Notes: a model not told the origin generated them from the letters alone. Counted from the stretch's first letter, positions 6,114 to 13,363 are shown. The stretch is DNA of 14,387 bases from a bacterium UBA7470 (GCA_002479815.1 DLPA01000154.1:10014-24400), one strand, 5' to 3'. Translations and numbers: made by a program.

Positions 6114-6798
6114 ACCCATGAATCAAAAGCCTATTTTGGAAGCTGTGGGCTTGTCCAAACGCTTCACCGAAGGCCGTTTGGACGTGAGCGTGTTGCAGGG
6201 GGTGGACTTGAGCGTCTCCCCGGGCGAAACCTTGGCGATTGTGGGCGCGTCAGGCTCGGGCAAAAGCACGCTGCTGCACTTGTTGGGCGGCTTGGAAGCC
6301 CCCAGCAGCGGCACGGTGCGCTTGGCCGGACAGCCTTGGGTGGGGCTGAACGCCAGCGAGCAAGGCGCGTGGCGCAATCGCTACTTGGGCTTTGTCTATC
6401 AGTTCCATCATCTGCTGCCCGAGTTCACCGCGCAGGAAAACGTCGCCATGCCCTTATGGATACGGCGCTCGTCGCCCGAGAGCGCGGCCTCGGTCGCTGC
6501 GGAAATGTTGTCGCGGGTGGGCTTGGGTGGACGGCTGCATCATCGCCCCTCCGAATTGTCGGGCGGCGAGCGCCAGCGGGTAGCCATCGCTCGCGCCTTG
6601 GTCACGCAACCCGCGTGCGTCTTGGCCGATGAACCCACAGGCAATCTGGACCGCGCCACCGCCGAAGGCGTGTTTGCGCTGATGCTGGAATTGAGCCAAC
6701 AGCAGGGCACGGCCTTTGTGGTCGTGACACACGACGAGCAACTCGCCCGCCGTTGCCACCGCCAAGTGCGCTTGGTGTTGGGGCAATTGCAGCGCTAG
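6106..6798 (+). CDS. lolD: Lipoprotein-releasing system ATP-binding protein LolD
   Basis: 230 residues with all ABC ATPase motifs: Walker A GASGSGKST at 47-55, Q-loop in YQFHHLLPEFTAQENVAMPL (98-117), signature LSGGERQRVAIARAL (151-165), Walker B CVLADEPTGNLD (171-182) and the H-loop His at 209 (VVTHD). The FHHLLPEFTAQENVAMPL block is characteristic of LolD as opposed to other MacB-type ATPases. It supplies ATP hydrolysis for lipoprotein release at the cytoplasmic face of the inner membrane. The ATG at 6106 lies inside the end of the permease gene and is preceded by GGAGG (6092-6096) at good spacing, so translation is probably coupled. A second ATG four codons later is possible but less well placed. 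Confidence 0.95.
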   Translation: MNKPMNQKPILEAVGLSKRFTEGRLDVSVLQGVDLSVSPGETLAIVGASGSGKSTLLHLLGGLEAPSSGTVRLAGQPWVGLNASEQGAWRNRYLGFVYQFHHLLPEFTAQENVAMPLWIRRSSPESAASVAAEMLSRVGLGGRLHHRPSELSGGERQRVAIARALVTQPACVLADEPTGNLDRATAEGVFALMLELSQQQGTAFVVVTHDEQLARRCHRQVRLVLGQLQR

Positions 6799-6813
6799 CC
6801 GCAGGTCTTGCCG

Positions 6814-7668
6814 ATGTGGATCGACACCCATGCCCACTTGGACGCGCCCGAGCTGTGGCCCGAGGGCAGCAGCATCGCCACGCCCCCCGCGTGGCACACC
6901 GCAGCCGTCGCGCAAGGGGTGACGCGGTGCGTCATTCCAGCGGTGGCGCGTGGCAACTGGGCGCGGGTACGCGAGCTGGCGCACGGTTTGGGGCACGTCT
7001 ATGCGCTGGGCATCCACCCCTTGTACGTGCCGCACATGGGCGAGGACGATGTGGCGGCCTTGGACGAGGCGTTGCAGCAACACGCCCACGACCCGCGTTT
7101 GGTGGCGGTGGGTGAAATCGGGCTGGATTTTTTTGTGCCGCACCTGAACACACCCGCCATGCGCGAGCGCCAGCAGCAGGTCTATCGCGCCCAACTCCAA
7201 CTGGCCCGCCGCCACCAGTTGCCCGTGCTGCTGCACGTTCGGCATAGCGTGGACAGGGTGCTGAAACACCTGCGCGAGGTGCGTGTGGCGGGGGGCATCG
7301 CCCATGCCTTCAACGGCAGCATGGTGCAAGCGCAAGCCTTCATCCAACTGGGCTTTCAATTGGGGTTTGGCGGGGCGATGACCTTCGACACCGCCCGCCG
7401 CTTGCGCGCCTTGGCGACGCAATTGCCGCTGTCGGCGTTGGTGCTGGAAACCGACGCGCCCGACATTCCCCCGCAATGGCGCTATGCCACCGCCGCCCAA
7501 CGCGCCGCCGGACAGCCGCAAGGCCTCAACACCCCCGCCGAACTGCCCCGCATCGCCCAAGTCTTGGCCGATCTGCGCGGCCTGCCGCTGGCAGACGTAG
7601 CCGCCCACACCACCGCCAACGCGCTGGCGGTGCTGCCCCGCTTGCAGCAGGGCGGTGAAGGTTTGTAA
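6814..7668 (+). CDS. TatD-family metal-dependent hydrolase (YjjV-like)
   Basis: 284 residues of a TIM-barrel amidohydrolase-type fold. Metal-binding motifs are all present: H-A-H at residues 6 and 8 (MWIDTHAHLD), Glu in VGEIGLDFF near 101, His in LLHVRH near 141, His in IAHAFNG near 164 and Asp in LVLETDAPDIPP near 214. The block GSMVQAQAFIQLGFQLGFGG resembles E. coli YjjV more than TatD itself. TatD-family proteins are Mg-dependent 3'-to-5' DNases or related phosphoesterases of the cytoplasm; the substrate of this one cannot be told from sequence. It starts 15 bases after lolD and shares its operon. The ATG at 6814 is preferred over an in-frame TTG at 6808 because CAGG at 6802-6805 is correctly spaced only for the ATG. 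A 228-bp inverted-repeat element starts 7 bases after its stop codon. Confidence 0.92.
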   Translation: MWIDTHAHLDAPELWPEGSSIATPPAWHTAAVAQGVTRCVIPAVARGNWARVRELAHGLGHVYALGIHPLYVPHMGEDDVAALDEALQQHAHDPRLVAVGEIGLDFFVPHLNTPAMRERQQQVYRAQLQLARRHQLPVLLHVRHSVDRVLKHLREVRVAGGIAHAFNGSMVQAQAFIQLGFQLGFGGAMTFDTARRLRALATQLPLSALVLETDAPDIPPQWRYATAAQRAAGQPQGLNTPAELPRIAQVLADLRGLPLADVAAHTTANALAVLPRLQQGGEGL

Positions 7669-7675
7669 AAATCGT

Positions 7676-7903
7676 AGTAAAAAATGTGAGCTGCTTACGC
7701 AAGTAATACGGGTTTTTTGGCTATTTTCAATCTAAAAATAAGACCAAATGTTGTAAAAAATGGCGTTTTAACGACAAAAAACCTGTGGTTGGGGGCGAAA
7801 ACACGGGTTGAGAGGCTTTTTTTGGAGTTTTTAGGTCTATTTTATAGAATGAAAATGTTTGAAAATCCCGTATTAATTGCGTAAGCAGCTCACTTTTTTT
7901 ACT
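7676..7903. mobile_element. MITE-like foldback element, copy B (228 bp, non-coding)
   Basis: Same length and ends as the element at 2076-2303. The 27-bp terminal repeats at 7676-7702 and 7877-7903 differ from each other at one position, and from copy A by a C-to-T change in GCTTACGCAA. Pairing extends inward: AATACGGG (7704-7711) matches CCCGTATT (7867-7874), giving arms of about 42 bp with three mismatches. Further in, ATTTTCAATCT and AGAATGAAAAT, then AAGACC and GGTCT, also pair, so much of the element can form one long hairpin. A central imperfect stem lies at 7780-7787/7802-7809. TA occurs at both boundaries (7675-7676 and 7903-7904), as expected for insertion into TA by an IS630/mariner-type enzyme. 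The element begins directly behind tatD and may act as the operon terminator. Confidence 0.78.
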
Positions 7904-8033
7904 ATTGTTTTTGTGATGATGATTTCCGTAGGGCAGGCCTAAGGACTTTACTGAAATGGTGCAGGGGTGTAAGGCAAGGATAATCACGGCTTTGTTTGAC
8001 GCTTCCCTTTGTTTTCCCTCCTAACTGACGTGT

Positions 8034-8828
8034 ATGCCCGTTCCTGCTAAACCTGCCCGACTTCGTGCGGCCCGTGAGGGGAGCACTGGCTTGCCCAATG
8101 TGAATTTTTCTGAGCAAGGCGATATTCGCTTCATGCACTTGGGCACGGAATGGGTCCAGGGGTCGATGTGGATTGACCGCCCCTACGAGCTGGAACTGGA
8201 GTATGTGCAGCGCATGATGGCGTGGTTGCTGTTGATGAAGGACTTGTCGCAAGTGCCCCAACTGCACGCCATGCAGCTTGGGCTGGGGGCGGCGAGTCTG
8301 ACCAAGTTTTGCCGCAAAAAGCTCCAAATGCACACCACCGCCATCGAAATCAACCCACAGGTCATTTCAGCGTGTCGCTTTTGGTTCAAGTTACCGCCCG
8401 ACGATGCCAAGCTCCAAGTGGTGTTGGCCGATGCGGGTGAGGCGGTGCGTCGCCCGGAATGGGTGGGGCGCGTGACGGCCCTGCAAGTCGATTTGTACGA
8501 CCACGAAGCGGCAGCGCCTGTGTTGGACTCCGAGGCGTTTTATGCCGATTGCCGCGCCTTGCTGACTGAAGGCGGCTGCATGACGGTCAATTTATTCGGG
8601 CAGGCCCACCAATACCCTGAAAGCGTGGCGCTGATCGCTGCCGCTTTTGGGCATGACGCGGTGTGGATGTTCAAGCCCACCAAAGACGGCAATACCATCG
8701 TTTTGGCACAAGCCACACCCTCGCGCCCCAGCCGTGAGCAGTTGGAGGCGCGAGCCACCGAGATTCAAACCCGCTGGGGACTGCCTGCGGCCAAATGGCT
8801 CAAAGTGTTCAAACCCTTAGGATTTTGA
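8034..8828 (+). CDS. Spermidine-synthase-like protein (class I SAM-dependent methyltransferase fold)
   Basis: 264 residues. A short N-terminal beta region (FMHLGTEWVQGSMWIDRPYELELEYVQRMMAW, about 33-64) resembles the substrate-proximal part of polyamine aminopropyltransferases. A Rossmann core follows: motif I MQLGLGAASLTKF (80-92), the acidic residue binding the ribose in AIEINP (Glu105), LADAG (132-136) and DLYD (153-156). DLYD keeps the D-x-x-D spacing of the catalytic aspartates in spermidine synthases (for example DSTD), but the surrounding residues differ, so genuine aminopropyl transfer is uncertain. The C-terminus (240-264) ends KWLKVFKPLGF. The gene is 4 bases upstream of the GspE-like ATPase and probably co-transcribed with it. 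No clear ribosome-binding site precedes the ATG. Family assignment is fairly firm; the reaction is unknown. Confidence 0.82.
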   Translation: MPVPAKPARLRAAREGSTGLPNVNFSEQGDIRFMHLGTEWVQGSMWIDRPYELELEYVQRMMAWLLLMKDLSQVPQLHAMQLGLGAASLTKFCRKKLQMHTTAIEINPQVISACRFWFKLPPDDAKLQVVLADAGEAVRRPEWVGRVTALQVDLYDHEAAAPVLDSEAFYADCRALLTEGGCMTVNLFGQAHQYPESVALIAAAFGHDAVWMFKPTKDGNTIVLAQATPSRPSREQLEARATEIQTRWGLPAAKWLKVFKPLGF

Positions 8829-8832
8829 GCCG

Positions 8833-10638
8833 ATGACCCTACCTGAACGTTTCAAAGCGAAACTCCCACAAGGCAAAACCGCCCTCTTGCAAGGGCCACT
8901 GGATTGGCATTCCTTGGTGTCTGGGTTGGCGGCGGATGGGGTGATCTCTGCTGCCGAGGCCGAGCGCACGATTGCCCGTTGTTCGGCAGCGCGCAGCTCT
9001 TTGGGTGCGCTGCAACGTCTGGCGGCCGTGGGCATGACGCGAACGGCGAACGGTCAGGTCTTGGACATGGATGCCTTGACCGAGTGGTTGGCGGGCCATG
9101 TGGGACTGTCCTTCTTCCGCATTGATCCTTTGAAGGTGGATGTTGGCAAAGTGGCCGATGCCATGTCGGCAGCCTATGCCGAGCGGCACAAAGTCTTGCC
9201 TGTGCAAGTCACCCACAGCGAAGTGGTGGTGGCCACTGCCGAGCCGGGGGTGATTGATTGGATTCCTGAAGTGGAACGCCAGACCAAGCGCAGCGTCAGA
9301 CTCGTCATTGCCAACCCCCTAGACATTCAACGCTACACCGCCGAGTTCTACACCTTGGCGAGGTCGGTGCGTGCAGCGGTGAAAACCGGTGGGGGAGCGG
9401 GCAACGCAAACAGCTTTGAGCAGTTGGTGGAGCTGGGACGTTCGAACCGCCAGCTTGATGCCAACGATCAGGGCGTGGTGCAAGTGGTCGATTGGTTGTG
9501 GCAGTATGCCTTTGACCAACGCGCCAGCGACATTCACTTAGAGCCGAGGCGAGAGCAAGGGGTGATCCGCTTTCGCATCGACGGGGTGCTGCATCCGGTG
9601 TACCAATTGCCCGCCACCGTGCTGCAAGCCATGACAGCGCGCATCAAGCTGCTCGGGCGCATGGATGTGGTGGAGCGTCGCCGTCCGCAAGACGGTCGCA
9701 TCAAGACCCGCCGCCCCACGGGGGACGAGGTGGAGATGCGCTTATCCACCCTCCCCACTGCGTTTGGCGAAAAGTTGGTGATGCGGATTTTTGACCCCGA
9801 CAGTACCGTCAAGAGCCTAGATGCCTTGGGTTTTTCCGCGCATGAGGCACGCCGTTGGGAGTCTTTGGTCAAAATGCCTCACGGCATCATTTTGGTCACT
9901 GGCCCCACAGGATCGGGAAAAACGACCACCCTGTATTCCACGCTGAAACGCTTGGCGACAGAGGAAGTCAACGTCAACACGATTGAAGACCCGATCGAAA
10001 TGATCGAAAGCAGCTTCAATCAGACACAAGTACAACCGCAACTCGATTTGGGTTTTGCTGAAGGGCTGCGCGCCCTGATGCGCCAAGACCCAGACATCTT
10101 GATGGTCGGAGAAATTCGAGATTTACCCACGGCAGACATGGCGATACAGGCAGCCCTGACCGGGCATTTGGTGTTTTCGACGCTGCATACGAATGATGCG
10201 CCCTCGGCGGTGATGCGTTTGCTGGAGTTGGGCGTACCGCCCTACCTCATCAATGCGACGGTGCTGGGGGTGTTGGGGCAGCGGCTGGTCAGAACCTTGT
10301 GCCCCCATTGCAAAGAGCCTGACCCCGCGGTGACGGTGACACACATCACCGAGGTGGTCAAACCCTGGACGTTTCACCGCCCCTGTACCCCGTACAAGCC
10401 CGTCGGCTGCATCGAGTGTCGCATGACAGGCTTCAAGGGCCGTATGGGTTTGTATGAGTTGTTACTGGCATCGGATGTGTTCAGAGAGAAAGTGCACCGC
10501 GAGCCTCAAATGGACGTACTCAGGCGACAAGCGGTGGCTGATGGGATGCGCCCTTTGCGGTTGGCAGGTGTGTTGCACGTGGCAGATGGTTTAACCACGC
10601 TACAAGAGGTGCTGGCGAGCACGCCGCCCTTGATCTGA
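8833..10638 (+). CDS. GspE/PilB-family secretion or pilus assembly ATPase (stand-alone)
   Basis: 601 residues, typical of the family. The N-terminal regulatory region (about 25-185) is T2SSE_N-like. The catalytic half contains ASDIHLEPR (231-239), RFRIDGVLHP (246-255), Walker A GPTGSGKTTTLYSTL (357-371), the Asp-box around IEDPIEM (384-390), Walker B ILMVGEIRD (422-430) and the His-box GHLVFSTLHTND (444-455). The zinc-binding CPHC (490-493) and CIEC (526-529) follow, then MGLYELL. Such hexameric ATPases drive type II secretion or type IV pilus extension from the cytoplasmic face of the inner membrane. No GspF, GspD or pilin gene is in the window, so its partner complex is unknown. A TAGGA at 8817-8821 precedes the ATG, and only 4 bases separate it from the upstream gene. 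Confidence 0.93.
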   Translation: MTLPERFKAKLPQGKTALLQGPLDWHSLVSGLAADGVISAAEAERTIARCSAARSSLGALQRLAAVGMTRTANGQVLDMDALTEWLAGHVGLSFFRIDPLKVDVGKVADAMSAAYAERHKVLPVQVTHSEVVVATAEPGVIDWIPEVERQTKRSVRLVIANPLDIQRYTAEFYTLARSVRAAVKTGGGAGNANSFEQLVELGRSNRQLDANDQGVVQVVDWLWQYAFDQRASDIHLEPRREQGVIRFRIDGVLHPVYQLPATVLQAMTARIKLLGRMDVVERRRPQDGRIKTRRPTGDEVEMRLSTLPTAFGEKLVMRIFDPDSTVKSLDALGFSAHEARRWESLVKMPHGIILVTGPTGSGKTTTLYSTLKRLATEEVNVNTIEDPIEMIESSFNQTQVQPQLDLGFAEGLRALMRQDPDILMVGEIRDLPTADMAIQAALTGHLVFSTLHTNDAPSAVMRLLELGVPPYLINATVLGVLGQRLVRTLCPHCKEPDPAVTVTHITEVVKPWTFHRPCTPYKPVGCIECRMTGFKGRMGLYELLLASDVFREKVHREPQMDVLRRQAVADGMRPLRLAGVLHVADGLTTLQEVLASTPPLI

Positions 10639-10687
10639 CGGATGGTGCGTGTCCCCCATTTTTTGACCATGAATATTTGACAGAAGT

Positions 10688-11944
10688 ATGGATGTTGAAA
10701 TTTGGGCACAGGCCGTCACCCTGTTATCGGCGTTGGCCGCCCTGGCGTGGGCTGTGGCAGCTGGGCCTTTGCGCATTCACAGCCGCGCTGCTGAAAAATT
10801 CATCGCCTTCAATTTATTGGTCACCACTGGCGTGTCCATTTGGTGGCTGCTGCCTGTGCCTCAAGGCATTGGGGCGGTGTATTTGATTGTGACAGGCATG
10901 GCCTTGTTGTTGACGGGCTTGCAGTGGCTGAGCCTGGGCTTGCACCGTCTCTACGAAACCAAGCCCACCATCGCTGTCGAACCCAGCGTGCTCTTGGTCT
11001 TTGTGGTGGTGCTTGCTGCGGCAGCGTGGTTTGATGCGTCTGCCCGTTTTGTAGTGATGGGGTTTTTTCTCATGTGCATCTGGATATTGGGTCTGACCAT
11101 TCAACAGGTCTATCCCATGTTGCGTGCCACCAATGGCATTGACGCTGCCAACTGGGGCTTGCTCACGCCTGTGCTGGTGGCCGTCTTGTGTTTTGTTGGG
11201 GTGAGTCGTGCCGTTTGGATGACGCTTCAGTCCGGGGGGGGCACATCGCCTGTCTCTCCCATCATTGCGGTGCAGTTGTTGGATGCTGGACAAGTGGTGA
11301 CCTTGTTGGCGATGTGGCTGATGCTCAATGCCACGGTCGTCTCACTGCTGATGCTGCGTTTTATGGACAAAATTCGTGATCTGACCCGAGAAGACGAATT
11401 GACGGGCGCACTGAATCTGCGCTCTTTCATCGCCATGCTCAATGCCGAAAGAGAGCGGCAACGTCGTCAGCCCAAACGCCAAGTGTTGTTGGTTTGCCAG
11501 ATTGATCAGTTTCAGGCCTTGAACCGTCAATTGGGTTTTGAGGCGGGCAACATGGCGCTGCGTCATGCCACGCATCTGTTTGTCAAAAGCCAACGTACCA
11601 CGGACAGGCTGGGGCGTTCGCCCCGAAATGAGTTCTTGCTGTTTTTGCCAGACACGTCGCTGGTGGGGGCCAAACTCGTGGCAGATCGCGTGCAAAGTAC
11701 GGTCAAGAGCCATCCTTTGTTGATCAACGGGCAGCCCATTGTGCTGAGTCTGAGCATCGGCTTGGCCGAGCGCCGTCATGCCAGCCTTGCGTCTGAGGCA
11801 CTGATTGAGTTGGGCCGTCACGCGATGCAGCAAGCCGCACGCGATGGTGGGGGCTGTTTGCGCTTGGGGCCTGTCATGAACGAAGCAGCTGCTTCTGGCA
11901 TTCACCAAGCGGGGACACAAAGCGCCATGCCTGGAAAAGGCTGA
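10688..11944 (+). CDS. Membrane protein with degenerate GGDEF domain
   Basis: 418 residues. Six or seven hydrophobic segments fill about 6-224 (around 6-26, 38-58, 61-83, 100-118, 121-142, 157-177, 195-224), forming an integral-membrane sensor-like region. A short linker (DKIRDLTREDELTGALNLRSF, from 227) is the normal entry to a GGDEF domain: DELTG replaces the usual D.LTGL.NR. The domain continues with VCQIDQFQALN (269-279), GFEAGNMAL (283-291) and the signature region DRLGRSPRNEFLLFLPDT (306-323). Counted from the conserved Asp to Phe, PRNEF (312-316) occupies the GGDEF position, so both glycines and the metal-binding Asp are lost. The usual GD before the ALR block is GN. Diguanylate cyclase activity is therefore unlikely; a signalling or binding role is possible. 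It starts 49 bases after the ATPase gene. Confidence 0.85.
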   Translation: MDVEIWAQAVTLLSALAALAWAVAAGPLRIHSRAAEKFIAFNLLVTTGVSIWWLLPVPQGIGAVYLIVTGMALLLTGLQWLSLGLHRLYETKPTIAVEPSVLLVFVVVLAAAAWFDASARFVVMGFFLMCIWILGLTIQQVYPMLRATNGIDAANWGLLTPVLVAVLCFVGVSRAVWMTLQSGGGTSPVSPIIAVQLLDAGQVVTLLAMWLMLNATVVSLLMLRFMDKIRDLTREDELTGALNLRSFIAMLNAERERQRRQPKRQVLLVCQIDQFQALNRQLGFEAGNMALRHATHLFVKSQRTTDRLGRSPRNEFLLFLPDTSLVGAKLVADRVQSTVKSHPLLINGQPIVLSLSIGLAERRHASLASEALIELGRHAMQQAARDGGGCLRLGPVMNEAAASGIHQAGTQSAMPGKG

Positions 11945-12012
11945 CGCCGAACGTCGTTTGTTTTCAAGCACACCAACCTTGACGTGTGTGCGCCACCCTT
12001 GTTTCGGACGCT

Positions 12013-12729
12013 ATGGTCATGATGCCTATCAAAATCGAATCTGCTTGGCGGGGTACTGCAGACTGTCGCAATTGCGGCATCCGCGACATGGTGCTGTTTG
12101 CAGACCTGAAAGAAGCCGACTTTGACCTCATTCACTCACCGATTGACGATCTGGAATGCACTGCACACGCCACTTTGCAGCGTATGGGCGATCCAGCCGT
12201 CAGTTTGATGACCTTAAAAACCGGCATGGTCAAGCTGGTGCGTAATACGGCCGACGGTCGCCAGCGCATTGTGCGCGTGCTGCGCCCTGGCGATGTCATT
12301 GGCCTAGAAGCCCTGATGGGCAGCTCTTATGACTCGGATGCAGTGGCCATGACGCCTGTGAAAGTGTGTCGCATTCCCGTGCAAGTCATACAACGCCTCA
12401 ATACCGAAACACCGCGCTTGCATCAACAACTGATGACGCGCTGGCACCAAAGTCTGAAAGCAGCCGATGATTGGCTGGCCGATTTGAATTTTGGACACGC
12501 CAAACAACGCGTCGCAAACTTGGCCCTGAAGATGCGCACCGATGCCGACCCTTCGGTCGTGCAGTTGTTTTCCAGGGAAGACATGGGGGCCATGTTAGAC
12601 CTGAAGCTGGAAACCGTCAGCCGTATGCTCAACGCTTTTGTGCGCGAAGGCGTGTTGGAGCCGCTAGACCGACAAGGCCGGTTGTACCGCATCCGACGCC
12701 CCGAGGATTTGCTGTCTCCCAAAGAGTAA
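12013..12729 (+). CDS. Crp/Fnr-family transcriptional regulator, FNR-like with incomplete cysteine set
   Basis: 238 residues from the ATG at 12013. An N-terminal C-x2-C (Cys18, Cys21 in DCRNCGIRDMVLF) aligns with FNR Cys20/Cys23, and Cys119 (VKVCRIP) aligns with FNR Cys122. The place of FNR Cys29 is taken by Val27. A cyclic-nucleotide-like beta-roll spans about 40-125 (LRPGDVIGLEALMG) and the dimerisation helix about 126-165. The winged helix-turn-helix includes FSREDMGAMLDLKLETVSRMLNAF with Glu200, Ser203 and Arg204, the same E..SR contact triad as FNR, so a TTGAT-N4-ATCAA-like site is predicted. Oxygen or redox sensing is plausible but doubtful with one ligand missing. The start is uncertain: GTG 11986 and ATGs at 12019 and 12022 are also in frame and none has a strong ribosome-binding site. 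Confidence 0.87.
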   Translation: MVMMPIKIESAWRGTADCRNCGIRDMVLFADLKEADFDLIHSPIDDLECTAHATLQRMGDPAVSLMTLKTGMVKLVRNTADGRQRIVRVLRPGDVIGLEALMGSSYDSDAVAMTPVKVCRIPVQVIQRLNTETPRLHQQLMTRWHQSLKAADDWLADLNFGHAKQRVANLALKMRTDADPSVVQLFSREDMGAMLDLKLETVSRMLNAFVREGVLEPLDRQGRLYRIRRPEDLLSPKE

Positions 12730-12761
12730 GCACAAACGGCCCCAAGTAAAAGCCCAGTACC

Positions 12762-12795
12762 ACCGTAAACCTAGGGTTATCACTAGGCGGTTTTC
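12762..12795 (+). terminator. Weak terminator-like hairpin after the Crp/Fnr gene
   Basis: CCTAG (12770-12774) pairs with CTAGG (12783-12787), and outer ACCG (12762-12765) can pair with CGGT (12788-12791) across a 4-base bulge. TTTC follows. The stem is short and the U-run minimal, so it may only attenuate read-through towards tctB. Confidence 0.3.
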
Positions 12796-12877
12796 TATGT
12801 GAAATCCACACGAAATAGGCTGAATTTGGCCCTGACAATGCAACGGTTTCTTAATCGCTACAAGGAGACCGCTTGCG

Positions 12878-13363
12878 ATGTTAAAAAACCAAAAAGACTT
12901 CTTTTCTGGGGTGGTATTTACAGCCATCGGTGTGGCTTTTGCGTTGGGTGCAAAAACCTACCAAGTCGGCGACGCTGCGCGCATGGGGCCGGGCTATTTC
13001 CCGCTCATGTTGGGCATTATTTTGGCCTTGATGGGCATCGTCATCACCATTTCTGCGTTGCTGTCTGGCCCACCCGATAGCGCTCCCGTTGGCAAATGGG
13101 CGTGGAAGCCCTTGTCTTTTGTACTGATGGCCAACGTGGCCTTTGGTGCTTTGTTGGTGGGTGTTCCCAGCTTGGGCATTCCGGGTTTTGGGCTGGTGGT
13201 AGCGATTTTTGCTTTGGTCGCCATTGCCAGCTTGGCGGGCGATCAATTCATTGTCAAAGAGGTGCTGATTCTCTCGGCCATTTTGTCCGTGGGCAGTTAC
13301 CTCGCTTTCATCAAATTATTGGCCTTGCAATTTCCCGTGTGGCCGTCCTTCATCACCGGCTGA
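12878..13363 (+). CDS. tctB: Tripartite tricarboxylate transporter small membrane subunit TctB
   Basis: 161 residues, the normal size. It begins MLKNQKDFFSGVVFTAIGVAF, continues with the family landmark YQVGDAARMGPGYFPLMLG (28-46), and has four hydrophobic segments (about 9-25, 41-62, 78-120 as one or two, and 127-150). TctB is the small inner-membrane subunit that pairs with the large TctA channel; the two work with a periplasmic TctC binding protein to import citrate or other carboxylates using an ion gradient. AGGAG at 12863-12867 lies ten bases before the ATG. tctA follows 14 bases after the stop. No tctC is seen in this window on either side, and Burkholderiales often encode their many TctC (Bug) proteins elsewhere. 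Confidence 0.92.
   Translation: MLKNQKDFFSGVVFTAIGVAFALGAKTYQVGDAARMGPGYFPLMLGIILALMGIVITISALLSGPPDSAPVGKWAWKPLSFVLMANVAFGALLVGVPSLGIPGFGLVVAIFALVAIASLAGDQFIVKEVLILSAILSVGSYLAFIKLLALQFPVWPSFITG

Noticed and set aside
6454..7608. Open frame of 384 codons on the minus strand
   Set aside because: It is antisense to lolD and tatD, both of which carry complete catalytic motifs; the Gln/His/Arg-rich product is typical of shadow frames.
7962..7984. GATAAT at 7979-7984 as the -10 box of the spermidine-synthase-like gene
   Set aside because: No acceptable -35 box occurs at 16-18 bases upstream, so it is not listed as a promoter.
10639..10687. Possible terminator between the ATPase and GGDEF genes because of a T-run after CCCCCA
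   Set aside because: No adequate stem precedes the T-run; the genes are more likely co-transcribed.
11882..11895. Palindrome GAAGCAGCTGCTTC
   Set aside because: It lies inside the C-terminal coding region of the degenerate GGDEF protein, has no partner copy and is explained by Ala codons.
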